Source: JAGRCP01 sp942490705
Lineage (GTDB): Bacteria > Chloroflexota > Anaerolineae > Caldilineales > Caldilineaceae
Direction: 5' to 3'
DNA length: 64,000 nucleotides
NCBI GenBank assembly: GCA_942490705.1
Contig: CALNXY010000005.1
Location: forward strand, 439,868 to 503,867
The position numbers and the translations under genes are program-made. The notes beneath the pieces were generated by a model. That model saw only the letters and a list, made by a program, of their open reading frames with translations, was not told the origin of the DNA and did no database searches. This document shows positions 18,486 through 26,934 of this stretch, piece after piece. Each line of letters begins with the position of its first letter. The first letter of the stretch is position 1.

Positions 18486-18915
18486 AGTTTCGTTCTCCGA
18501 TTTCATACTCTTTGCAAATACGCCAGCGGTACGATTGTGCCAACTTTGCGTCGTTCCGGCTGATTCACTCACGTTACCTGCGTGTCGCAGGCATTTTCAT
18601 GCTCACTTATGCAACATTACGAGGCGCAAAGAAAAAGGTTGCAAGATTTCCAGAAATTCTTGATTAGACGCAAGAATCGGGTGGGCAGCAGGCCGGATTT
18701 CATCTACAATCTGCGCAGCACGATCTGTTGTTGACCGCAAAAGAGGGACGGAACCCGATCACTCTGGTACAGCCCGGCGTGCAAACCGCGTCAGAAATCC
18801 GGCAGACTTACCTCTGGTTGGAACTGTGTAAGGATTTCTGTCGGGATTCACTAGCGCGTCCCCCTGCCAGATTTGGGGCGCGATTAGTATTCAGGCACTC
18901 AGGAGAGAAAAACCG
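18486..18915. other. Intergenic region
   Basis: 430 bases between the divergently oriented PspC and Ada-like genes. It should hold both promoters. I see no convincing RNA gene, repeat or open frame. GGAGAG (18901-18906) lies ten bases before the Ada-like ATG. Confidence 0.5.
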
Positions 18916-19824
18916 ATGAGCGAGATCGTTCAGTCACAAAATACATCGCCTCAAGACTACGAGCGCATCGCCAGCGCCATTCGCTACTTGACGCGACACT
19001 ACAATGAGCAACCGAATCTAGATGAGGTGGCAGCCCATCTTAACCTGAGCCCTTATTATCTCCAGCGCCTCTTCCGGCGCTGGGCCGGAATCAGCCCCAA
19101 ACGCTTTGTCCAATACTTAACGATAGAGCATGCCAAAGCGCTCTTATCCGATTCTCACTCAGTCCTCGACGCGGCCCACGCCAGCGGTCTGTCAGGCCCC
19201 GGACGTCTTCACGACCTTTTTGTCGCTGTAGAAGCCGTAACGCCCGGCGAATACAAGCAACAGGGTGCGGGCATCCACATTGATTATGGCTTTCATGCGA
19301 CTCCCTTCGGCGAGTGTCTCATTGCAGTCACCGATCGCGGCGTCTGCGCTCTCCTCTTTGTCGAGGAAGACCGAGCCACGGCAATGGCCCAGCTACGCAC
19401 ACAATGGGCGCGCGCCGAGCTAGAAGAAACGCCGACGCGCACGCAGCCATCCGTCGACCTCATCTTCCCTCATCAGACAGACGACGCAGAAGAAGGGGGT
19501 AGCCAGCGTAGCGTCACGCTACTTCTACGCGGCACAAACTTTCAGGTCAAAGTGTGGGAAGCGCTACTGCGCATCCCCAGCGGTGCGCTGACCACCTATG
19601 GCCATATCGCCCAGGGGATCGGGAAGCCGACTGCAGCCCGGGCCGTGGGTCAGGCGGTGGGAGCGAATGCCATTGCCTATCTCATCCCTTGCCATCGCGT
19701 TATTCGCGCCAGCGGTGAGATTCGTGATTACCGATGGGGCAAGACGCGCAAGCAGGCCATGCTGGGCTGGGAAGCCGCCCATCGCGATCATCAACAAGCC
19801 CAGGAAGAAGAGATTGCAGCCTAG
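18916..19824 (+). CDS. AraC-type HTH fused to methylated-DNA-cysteine methyltransferase
   Basis: 302 residues. Residues about 14-112 are an AraC/XylS HTH domain (VAAHLNLSPYYLQRLFRRWAG). Residues about 120-290 are an O6-alkylguanine-DNA alkyltransferase with the acceptor motif IPCHRVIRASG. The Ada N-terminal metal-binding phosphotriester domain is absent, so the protein can repair O6-alkylguanine and may bind DNA but lacks the classical Ada methyl sensor. In known relatives this HTH-methyltransferase arrangement is a shortened Ada. GGAGAG precedes the start. Confidence 0.9.
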   Translation: MSEIVQSQNTSPQDYERIASAIRYLTRHYNEQPNLDEVAAHLNLSPYYLQRLFRRWAGISPKRFVQYLTIEHAKALLSDSHSVLDAAHASGLSGPGRLHDLFVAVEAVTPGEYKQQGAGIHIDYGFHATPFGECLIAVTDRGVCALLFVEEDRATAMAQLRTQWARAELEETPTRTQPSVDLIFPHQTDDAEEGGSQRSVTLLLRGTNFQVKVWEALLRIPSGALTTYGHIAQGIGKPTAARAVGQAVGANAIAYLIPCHRVIRASGEIRDYRWGKTRKQAMLGWEAAHRDHQQAQEEEIAA

Positions 19825-19997
19825 CCGGTGGCGGCGCAGATGTGCCGCCGCTGCAGGCTGGGGTCAACACAGAAAAAATCCATGGTTGCCAAGCCATTTC
19901 CAGCTATGCTATACTAGCTGCCATGTTGGGTTCCTCCACGTCGAAAACAAAAAAATCTAATTCCATTTTCTGTTCGACCCAAAGGAGAAAAACGTAA

Positions 19998-21104
19998 ATG
20001 GCAAGTGTAACCTATGAACACGTCTACAAGCGGTTTGGGGACGTCGTCGCCGTCAACGATCTAAACATTGAGATCGAAGACAAGGAGTTCCTGGTCTTCG
20101 TAGGCCCCTCCGGCTGTGGGAAGACGACGAGTCTACGCCTCTTGGCAGGCCTGGAAGAGATCAGCGAAGGCCAGATTTTAATTGGCGATCGCGTGGTCAA
20201 TGACGTACCGCCCAAAGATCGGGACATCGCCATGGTGTTCCAAAGCTACGCGCTGTACCCGCACATGACTGTCTACGACAACATGGCCTTTGGTCTCAAA
20301 TTGCGCAAGACGCCCAAGGATGAAATCAATCGTCGCGTGACGGAGGCCGCCACCATTCTGGATATTGAACATCTGCTGGATCGCAAGCCCAAGCAGCTCT
20401 CTGGTGGCCAGCGCCAACGTGTAGCCGTGGGTCGCGCCATTGTGCGTGAGCCCGCCGTCTTCCTCTTTGACGAGCCGCTTTCGAACCTGGACGCCAAATT
20501 GCGCGTGCAAACTCGTGCGCAGTTGACCCGCCTGCATCAGCGCCTGCAGACCACTTTCATCTACGTGACCCACGATCAGGTAGAGGCCATGACGATGGCC
20601 AGCCGTATCGCCGTCATGAAAGATGGTATTCTGCAGCAGATCGATTCGCCGCAGCAGCTGTATGATCATCCCAACAACGTCTTTGTCGGTGGCTTTATCG
20701 GCAGCCCAAGCATGAACTTCTTCGATGCCACGCTCGTGGAAAGCGACGGCAAATTGGAGATCAACTCGAGCGGCTTCCGACTGGAAGTACCGGCCGAGAA
20801 GGCGGAGCAGTGGCGCCCCTACAAGGGTCAAGAAGTGATCTTCGGCATTCGCCCGGAAGACATTCACTCCAAGGAATTTACGCCGCCCGGCATCCTCGAG
20901 TCTGACATGACCGCCAAGGTTGACGTGACCGAGTTGATGGGCAATGAGATTTTCCTCTACTTGCTCACTTCCGACGATAAGTCCTTCATCGGTCGTGTGG
21001 ATCCGCGCGTGAAGGTTGAGCCGGGTGACGAAGTTGAGCTGGCCATTAACATGGCAAATGCCCACATCTTCGATACCAAGTCTGAATTGGCGCTGGCTGA
21101 ATAA
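19998..21104 (+). CDS. Sugar ABC importer ATPase, UgpC/MsmK type (orphan)
   Basis: 368 residues. The nucleotide-binding domain has Walker A GPSGCGKTT, Q-loop FQSYALYPHMTVYDN, signature LSGGQRQRVAVGRA, Walker B VFLFDEPLSNLDA and switch His in VTHDQ. The C-terminal OB-fold regulatory region (from about 240) is typical of MalK, UgpC and MsmK. AAGGAGAA lies just upstream of the ATG. No permease or binding protein is adjacent. MsmK-type ATPases can serve several CUT1 importers, so it may energise the ATPase-less importer at 32.8-36.0 kb. A terminator follows. Confidence 0.92.
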   Translation: MASVTYEHVYKRFGDVVAVNDLNIEIEDKEFLVFVGPSGCGKTTSLRLLAGLEEISEGQILIGDRVVNDVPPKDRDIAMVFQSYALYPHMTVYDNMAFGLKLRKTPKDEINRRVTEAATILDIEHLLDRKPKQLSGGQRQRVAVGRAIVREPAVFLFDEPLSNLDAKLRVQTRAQLTRLHQRLQTTFIYVTHDQVEAMTMASRIAVMKDGILQQIDSPQQLYDHPNNVFVGGFIGSPSMNFFDATLVESDGKLEINSSGFRLEVPAEKAEQWRPYKGQEVIFGIRPEDIHSKEFTPPGILESDMTAKVDVTELMGNEIFLYLLTSDDKSFIGRVDPRVKVEPGDEVELAINMANAHIFDTKSELALAE

Positions 21105-21124
21105 CCATCCCGTTTCATCGCACC

Positions 21125-21162
21125 AAAACAGCCGGACCGGCTTATGCTGGTCCGGCTGTTTT
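21125..21162 (+). terminator. Intrinsic terminator
   Basis: AAAACAGCCGGACC (21125-21138) pairs perfectly with GGTCCGGCTGTTTT (21149-21162) across a ten-base loop and runs into T residues. It lies 20 bases after the ATPase stop. Confidence 0.9.
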
Positions 21163-21223
21163 TATGCTACACTCAAAGACGTTTCGACTATTAAATTCGC
21201 AACTAGTTGGCGAGGAGTCATAT

Positions 21224-22453
21224 ATGTCTGTTTTTACTGAATTTGATCTCATGCGCGACCTTCACATCGACGGTGATAAGATCGTGCTCCTGGTATTGGA
21301 CGGTTTGGGCGGTCTGCCCATGGAGAGCGGCGGCAAAACGGAGTTGGAGACAGCCAACACGCCGAATCTCGACCGCCTGGCGGCCGAAGGCAGCACCGGC
21401 CTCAGTACGCCCATCCGCGAAGGGATTGAGCCTGGCAGCGGACCGGCCCATCTCAGCCTCTTTAGCTATGATCCCGTTCACTATGAGATCGGTCGTGGCG
21501 TGCTGGAGGCGTTAGGTATCGGCTTCGATCTCGGCCCCAACGACCTGGCAGCACGCGGCAATTTCGCCAGCGCTGATGCCGATGGCATTATCACTGACCG
21601 CCGCGCCGGGCGCATCTCCACGGAAGAATGCATCCGCCTGACCGAAAAACTCCAGGCGGCTACGGGCGACGCCCTCCCGGGCTACGAAGTCTTTGTCGAG
21701 CCCGTAAAAGAGCATCGCTTCGTTCTGGTCATCCGCGGGGAGGGGTTAGGCGGTCATCTCACGGAGACAGATCCGCTGCAAACCGGCAAACTGCCCCTGC
21801 CCGTCACCGATGTGAGCGGCTCGCCGGAGGGCGTTCGTACTGCGGCACTGGTGAATGAATGGGTCGAAAAGGCGCGCGCGGCGCTGGCCGATGAGCCGGT
21901 GGCCAACAGCCTCAATCTACGCGGTCTGGCCAGCGACCCGGGGTTGCCCCGCTTCCCCGAAATCTACGGGATGCGTGCAGGCGCCATTGCGGTCTATCCC
22001 ATGTATAAGGGCGTAGCCCAGTTGGTGGGCATGGATGTCGTCGAATTTGAGGGCGATCGCCCCGAACACGAAATCGATGCGCTTGAAGAAGCGTGGGACG
22101 ACTATGATTTCTTCTTCATTCACATCAAAAAGACCGACAGCTACGGTGAAGACGGCAACTTTGATGCCAAAGTCCACGAAATCGAAGTGGTCGACGCGTT
22201 GATTCCACGCATTCTGGCCCTCAAGCCGGGGGCGCTCATCGTTACGGGCGATCACAGTACACCGGCCAAGCTACGCAAGCATAGCTGGCACCCCGTGCCG
22301 ACCCTGCTTTGGAGCCCCCAGGCAATGCCCGATCAGGCACAGAGCTTTGGCGAGCGCGCCTGCGCCAGTGGCCACTTCGGCGTCTTCCACGCCACCCATC
22401 TGATTCCCCAGGGTATGGCCCATGCCGGACGGCTCAAGCGCTTTGGTGCGTAG
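21224..22453 (+). CDS. apgM: 2,3-bisphosphoglycerate-independent phosphoglycerate mutase, archaeal type
   Basis: 409 residues. Interconverts 3- and 2-phosphoglycerate in glycolysis. It belongs to the alkaline-phosphatase superfamily: metal-ligand Asp in VLLVLDGLGG, TANTPNLDRLAAEG, the nucleophile Ser region PGSGPAHLSLFSYDP, and the C-terminal metal block VTGDHSTPAKLRKHSWHP. The short form and ApgM-like spacing separate it from the longer GpmI. GAGGAG seven bases upstream fixes the ATG at 21224; the longer frame from 21164 has no ribosome binding site. Confidence 0.92.
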   Translation: MSVFTEFDLMRDLHIDGDKIVLLVLDGLGGLPMESGGKTELETANTPNLDRLAAEGSTGLSTPIREGIEPGSGPAHLSLFSYDPVHYEIGRGVLEALGIGFDLGPNDLAARGNFASADADGIITDRRAGRISTEECIRLTEKLQAATGDALPGYEVFVEPVKEHRFVLVIRGEGLGGHLTETDPLQTGKLPLPVTDVSGSPEGVRTAALVNEWVEKARAALADEPVANSLNLRGLASDPGLPRFPEIYGMRAGAIAVYPMYKGVAQLVGMDVVEFEGDRPEHEIDALEEAWDDYDFFFIHIKKTDSYGEDGNFDAKVHEIEVVDALIPRILALKPGALIVTGDHSTPAKLRKHSWHPVPTLLWSPQAMPDQAQSFGERACASGHFGVFHATHLIPQGMAHAGRLKRFGA

Positions 22454-22459
22454 GGTGTC

Positions 22460-22496
22460 GATTGCGGGTTGATGATTGCGGGTTGATGATTGCGGA
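22460..22496. repeat. Short tandem repeat after apgM
   Basis: The 14-base unit GATTGCGGGTTGAT occurs twice without a gap (22460-22487) and is followed by a third partial unit (GATTGCGGA). It lies between the apgM stop and the sirtuin start. Such ATTGCGGATTG-like words are typical intergenic low-complexity sequence; no role can be inferred. Confidence 0.6.
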
Positions 22497-22558
22497 GTGC
22501 GGATTGAAAGGCGGGGGCTGGCGCTGAATTGACTGTCAGTCCCCGTCCATTGCCAGAT

Positions 22559-23326
22559 ATGATGGACCTTACGGAACGGATTGATGTTGCAGCGAAATGG
22601 TTGGCCGGCGCGCGGCGGGTCCTTTGCCTGACCGGCGCCGGCGTGAGCGCGGAATCGGGCATTGCCACCTTTCGGGACGCCCAGACGGGGCTCTGGTCCA
22701 GGTTCGACCCTCAACAGCTCGCCTCGCAGGATGGGTTTGCGGCTGATCCGGGTCTGGTCTGGCGCTGGTACATGGACCGGCTGTACTGGGTCGATGACTC
22801 GACGCCAAATTCGGGGCATGAAGCGCTGGCTGAGCTGGAGGCGCTCTTGCCTTCCTTTACGTTGGTAACCCAGAATGTCGACAACCTACACGAGCAGGCC
22901 GGCAGTACGCGCGTGCTGCATATTCATGGCAGCATCGCTCATTTCCGCTGCAACCGCTGCGACGTTGTTCACACGCTAACCGCGGACGAACGAGAGGCGC
23001 CACTGCCGCCACGCTGCATTGCTTGCGGCGGACCCGTGCGGCCGGATGTTGTCTGGTTCGGGGAGACGCTGCCGCAGGAAGTGCTCAGTGAAGCTTGGGC
23101 AATGGCCCAGCAGGCCGATGTTGCGCTTGTAGTCGGCACGAGCGGCGTGGTCTATCCTGCTGCCCAACTTCCCTACGTTGCGCGCGACGCCGGCGCATTC
23201 CTCATCGACATCAACCCCGAGCCCAGCGATATTTCACAGATCGCCGATATCTACCTCCAAGGACCCAGCGGCGAAATTGGTCCGCGCCTGGCGGAAGCCA
23301 CCCGGCAGCGGATCGTCGGAGCGTAG
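22559..23326 (+). CDS. NAD-dependent protein deacylase (sirtuin)
   Basis: 255 residues. Sir2-family enzymes remove acyl groups from lysines using NAD+. The NAD-binding motifs GAGVSAESGIATFR and TQNVDNLHEQAG, the catalytic His in LHIHGS, the zinc ligands CNRC and CIACGG, and RPDVVWFGETLP are all present. The ATG at 22559 is immediately followed by a second ATG; a TTG at 22529 is a weaker alternative. It is CobB-like, but whether it is a deacetylase or desuccinylase cannot be told by eye. Confidence 0.93.
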   Translation: MMDLTERIDVAAKWLAGARRVLCLTGAGVSAESGIATFRDAQTGLWSRFDPQQLASQDGFAADPGLVWRWYMDRLYWVDDSTPNSGHEALAELEALLPSFTLVTQNVDNLHEQAGSTRVLHIHGSIAHFRCNRCDVVHTLTADEREAPLPPRCIACGGPVRPDVVWFGETLPQEVLSEAWAMAQQADVALVVGTSGVVYPAAQLPYVARDAGAFLIDINPEPSDISQIADIYLQGPSGEIGPRLAEATRQRIVGA

Positions 23327-23640
23327 CGGCCGCGGTGCTGATCTCTTTTTCCTCACCTGCTGTGAGCCAGTTGTGTGCTGGTCTTTGTCACCCGCATGGA
23401 AGCGAAGCTGAAGACGCTACCGGCGCGTGACTTCTGCTAAAGCGTTCGTCCCGTGCACACATGGGCGTGTGCACTGAGCGGTTACGGGCATCGAAATTAG
23501 TGATCCGGTACTGGCGTCAGTTCCGGCAAAAATCGGGCCCGTGACCCGTATGCCGATTTCTGTCAGCATACGGGCCACGGGCCAGCCCAAAGGAGAATAC
23601 CCTATCGGTTGTGCGGGTCTGCCCCGCCTACGTGACGCTT
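23327..23640. terminator. Intergenic region with terminator of the ribose operon
   Basis: 314 bases without a gene. GGCCCGTGACCCGTATGC (23536-23553) pairs with 23566-23583 (one mismatch, 12-base loop). On the minus strand this hairpin is followed by CGATTTTT and lies about 60 bases beyond the stop of the leftward binding-protein gene, so it most likely ends the ribose operon. The remainder shows nothing recognisable. Confidence 0.75.
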
Positions 23641-25677
23641 CTATTTGGGGGCGAAGCGCTCATAGTTGCCGGCATTCTCCGGCGTTAGCAGCACCATGTC
23701 GATCGACTGCTTCTCAGGCAGATCGGTCGAGCCGTTCTGGATGTAGGCGTCGGCCTGGATCACGGCCTGGGTCGCCATCTCCGCCACCGGCTGCAATGCC
23801 GTTGCGTCCAACTCGCCGGCCACGATTGACTGAATCGCATCGTCGCTGCCGTCGAAGCCGACCACGAAGACATCGTCACGACCAGCGGCCAGCAGCGCAG
23901 CCTGCGCACCCAGCGCCATGGTGTCGTTGCCCGCAATCACGCCCTGGATGTCCGGGTTCGCTTGAAGGATCGTCTCCATCACGTCGAAGCCCTCGGTCTG
24001 ACTCCAGTTGGCCGTCTGCTGCGCCACCATCTCCAGGTCGGGGAACTCGTCGATGACATCGTGGAAGCCCTGCGAGCGTACGGCAGCATTGGTGTCGGAC
24101 TCCTTGCCCGTCAGCTCCACATACTGGCCCTCTTCGCCCATCAGCTCGACGAAGTACTCGCCGGCTAGCGTTGCGCCCTGATAGTTGTTGGAGACAATCT
24201 GGGCAACCGCCACGCCGTCTTGGGTGATCTCACGATCGACCAGGAAGCTGGGAATGCCGGCATCGGCGGCCTTCTGCACCGCGGCGATGGAGGCGTCGGC
24301 CCCGGCGTTGTCCAGAATGATTGCGGCCGCGCCCTGAGCGATGGCCGTATCAAAGAGCTCGTCCTGCTTGTTGGCGTCGTCGTCATGGACCAGCGACAGC
24401 GTCTCGTAGCCCAGCTCTTCAGCCTTGGCCACGGCGATGTCGGCCATGGCGCCAAAGAAGGGATTGTCGTGCGACGGCGTGATCACCACGATCAAGCCAG
24501 TGCCGCCGGCCGCATCGGCTTCTTCCTCGGCCGGCTCTTCTGTTGCTTCTTCGGCCGGTTCTTCGGTTGCTTCTTCAGCCGGCTCATCAGCGGCCGGAGC
24601 AGCAGCAGCCTTGGGGGCGAAGCGCTCATAGTTGCCGGCATTCTCCGGCGTTAGCAGCACCATGTCGATCGACTGCTTCTCGGGCAGATCGGTCGAGCCG
24701 TTCTGGATGTAGGCGTCGGCCTGGATCACGGCCTGGGTCGCCATCTCCGCCACCGGCTGCAATGCCGTTGCGTCCAACTCGCCGGCCACGATTGACTGAA
24801 TCGCATCGTCGCTGCCGTCGAAGCCGACCACGAAGACATCGTCACGACCGGCGGCCAGCAGCGCAGCCTGCGCACCCAGCGCCATGGTGTCGTTGCCCGC
24901 AATCACGCCCTGGATGTCCGGGTTCGCTTGAAGGATCGTCTCCATCACGTCGAAGCCCTCGGTCTGGCTCCAGTTGGCCGTCTGCTGCGCCACCATCTCC
25001 AGGTCGGGGAACTCGTCGATGACATCGTGGAAGCCCTGCGAACGCACGGCTGCGTTGGTGTCGGACTCCTTGCCCGTCAGCTCCACATACTGGCCCTCTT
25101 CGCCCATCAGCTCGACGAAGTACTCGCCTGCCAGCGTCGCGCCCTGATAGTTGTTGGAGACAATCTGGGCAACCGCCACGCCTTCTTGGGTGATCTCACG
25201 ATCGACCAGGAAGCTGGGAATGCCGGCATCGGCGGCCTTCTGCACCGCGGCGATGGAGGCGTCGGCCCCGGCGTTGTCCAGAATGATCGCGGCCGCGCCC
25301 TGAGCGATGGCCGTGTCAAAGAGCTCGTCCTGCTTGTTGGCGTCGTCGTCATGGACCAGCGACAGCGTCTCGTAGCCCAGCTCTTCAGCCTTGGCCACGG
25401 CGATGTCGGCCATGGCGCCAAAGAAGGGATTGTCGTGCGACGGCGTGATCACCACGATCAGGTTCGAGCTCTCAGCCGGGGCGGCGGCTTCTTCCTCGGC
25501 CGGCTCTTCCGTTGCTTCTTCAGCCGGCTCTTCCGCGACCTCTTCGGCCGGCGCGGCTTCTTCGGCCGCGGGTTCTTCAGTCGGTGCGGCATCGCCACCA
25601 CCACGGCCGCACGCCCCCAACAGCAGCGTGAAGACCAACAGCAAACTCAGCATTGCATACAGTTTTCGATTTTGCAT
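23641..25677 (-). CDS. rbsB: Tandem-duplicated ribose-type binding lipoprotein (two RbsB domains in one chain)
   Basis: 678 residues from the ATG at 25677, which has GGAGG upstream. A lipoprotein signal peptide ends in LLGAC, followed by a Glu/Ala/Pro linker. Two complete periplasmic-binding-protein domains of the RbsB class follow, each about 285 residues, each starting LIVVITPSHDNPFFGAMADI and ending ENAGNYERFAPK, separated by a second EEPAEEATEEPAEE-type linker. At protein level the two domains differ at one noticed position (TQEGVAV versus TQDGVAV). This is the last gene of the operon, 183 bases after rbsC. It should deliver ribose or a related sugar to RbsAC from the membrane outer face. 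The usual protein has a single domain. Confidence 0.92.
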   Translation of the reverse strand: MQNRKLYAMLSLLLVFTLLLGACGRGGGDAAPTEEPAAEEAAPAEEVAEEPAEEATEEPAEEEAAAPAESSNLIVVITPSHDNPFFGAMADIAVAKAEELGYETLSLVHDDDANKQDELFDTAIAQGAAAIILDNAGADASIAAVQKAADAGIPSFLVDREITQEGVAVAQIVSNNYQGATLAGEYFVELMGEEGQYVELTGKESDTNAAVRSQGFHDVIDEFPDLEMVAQQTANWSQTEGFDVMETILQANPDIQGVIAGNDTMALGAQAALLAAGRDDVFVVGFDGSDDAIQSIVAGELDATALQPVAEMATQAVIQADAYIQNGSTDLPEKQSIDMVLLTPENAGNYERFAPKAAAAPAADEPAEEATEEPAEEATEEPAEEEADAAGGTGLIVVITPSHDNPFFGAMADIAVAKAEELGYETLSLVHDDDANKQDELFDTAIAQGAAAIILDNAGADASIAAVQKAADAGIPSFLVDREITQDGVAVAQIVSNNYQGATLAGEYFVELMGEEGQYVELTGKESDTNAAVRSQGFHDVIDEFPDLEMVAQQTANWSQTEGFDVMETILQANPDIQGVIAGNDTMALGAQAALLAAGRDDVFVVGFDGSDDAIQSIVAGELDATALQPVAEMATQAVIQADAYIQNGSTDLPEKQSIDMVLLTPENAGNYERFAPK
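23645..25460. repeat. 850-base direct repeat inside the binding-protein gene
   Basis: Copy one is 23645-24494 and copy two is 24611-25460, with a period of 966 bases (322 codons). By eye I count about thirteen base differences, only one of which changes a residue. The copies are separated by a 116-base linker and keep the same frame. Differences cluster around 24,070-24,170 of the first copy. Confidence 0.9.
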
Positions 25678-25860
25678 GGGTTGAAAATCCTCCGTCCTCT
25701 GATAGTTTGTCAAAGTAAGTCAAGACAACGTCGTCAATCCTTGCTTGTTTGAACCCTGATTCCGATACGCAGCTCCTCTCCTACGCGTGTTGCTGTGCCG
25801 ATTTTCGAAGTAAGCTTCATGGATGGAACAACCATCAAATGCCTCAAAACGCATGTTTGG

Positions 25861-26934
25861 CTATGCCAGCTGTTGCTGCTGCTTGAGGGCGGCGCGCTCT
25901 TGCATACGCGCTTGCATTTGGTCGATGATGACGGCCAAAACGATCACAGCGCCCTTGATTACCTGCTGCCAGAAGGAGGAGACGCCGAGACCAATCAGGC
26001 CATCCGTGAGCACGCCGATAACGAAAGCGCCGATAATCGTGCCACCGATGGAACCGCGACCGCCGGAGAGCGATGTACCGCCAAGGACCACAGCGGCGAT
26101 GGCGTTGAGTTCAAAGAAGGTGCCGGTGGCGGGGTGGGCGGCCACCAACTGCGAAGAGATGATCAAGCCGACGGTGGCGGCGCAGAAGCCAGAGATCATG
26201 TAGACCGTCGTCTTCACCCGGTTGACGCGCACACCGGAGAGCTCTGCCGCCCGCTCGTTGCCGCCGATCGCATAGACCTGGCGGCCAAAAGGCGTACGAT
26301 TGGTCACAAAGGCGGCGACCAATGCGTAGACGATCATGATCCAGATCGAATAGTTCACCCCCAAGAATTCGCCGGAGCCGAGCAGCGGGTAGCCAGTGTT
26401 GCCCAACTCGGCCCGACCCACCAGATTCGCAAAGGTATTGCCGTTGGAACGCAACAGGGCCAACCCCCGGGCCACATACAGCATGCCCAATGTAGCGATG
26501 AAGGGCGCCACATTGAAACGCGTAATCACAAAGCCGTTGATCGCCCCCATGAGGATGCCGGCGCCCAACGTCATCAGCAAGATCGACCAGACGTGGGGAT
26601 ACGCTACCACGCCAAAGATCTCCATGACGATGCCTTCGTTGATCAGGCCGCCGGCGATCATGGCGCAGAGGCCGACCACCGAACCAACAGAGAGGTCAAT
26701 ACCGCCCGTCAGAATGACGAAGGTCATGCCGATGCCGAGAATTGCATTGATCGCCACATGCTTGGACATAATGACGATGTTGGCCGGCGTCAAGAAGGTG
26801 GGAGAGAGGATCGAAAAAATGATGACCAGTACGATGAGGGCGATAAAGGCCCTGGCGCTCAACAAGAGCTGCTGGATATCTACCCCGCTCCGTCCGGATT
26901 TTGACGACACCGTTGCTTCAGCTTGACTCATCAC
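25861..26934 (-). CDS. rbsC: Ribose-type ABC transporter permease
   Basis: 357 residues with about ten predicted membrane segments. Motifs of the BPD_transp_2 family are clear: MTFVILTGGIDLSVGSVVGL, GVRVNRVKTTVYMISG and AVVLGGTSLSGGRGS (the EAA-like coupling loop region). Its start lies 16 bases inside the end of rbsA, so translation is coupled. It forms the membrane channel for the sugar captured by the tandem binding protein. Confidence 0.95.
   Translation of the reverse strand: MMSQAEATVSSKSGRSGVDIQQLLLSARAFIALIVLVIIFSILSPTFLTPANIVIMSKHVAINAILGIGMTFVILTGGIDLSVGSVVGLCAMIAGGLINEGIVMEIFGVVAYPHVWSILLMTLGAGILMGAINGFVITRFNVAPFIATLGMLYVARGLALLRSNGNTFANLVGRAELGNTGYPLLGSGEFLGVNYSIWIMIVYALVAAFVTNRTPFGRQVYAIGGNERAAELSGVRVNRVKTTVYMISGFCAATVGLIISSQLVAAHPATGTFFELNAIAAVVLGGTSLSGGRGSIGGTIIGAFVIGVLTDGLIGLGVSSFWQQVIKGAVIVLAVIIDQMQARMQERAALKQQQQLA

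Noticed and set aside
23645..25460. Duplicated binding-protein repeat as a pure assembly artefact
   Set aside because: The copies differ by about a dozen bases and have different linkers, which a collapsed or doubled read would not give; still listed for read checking.
25795..26904. Rightward open frame opposite the ribose permease gene
   Set aside because: The leftward permease has all family motifs; the rightward frame is its shadow.
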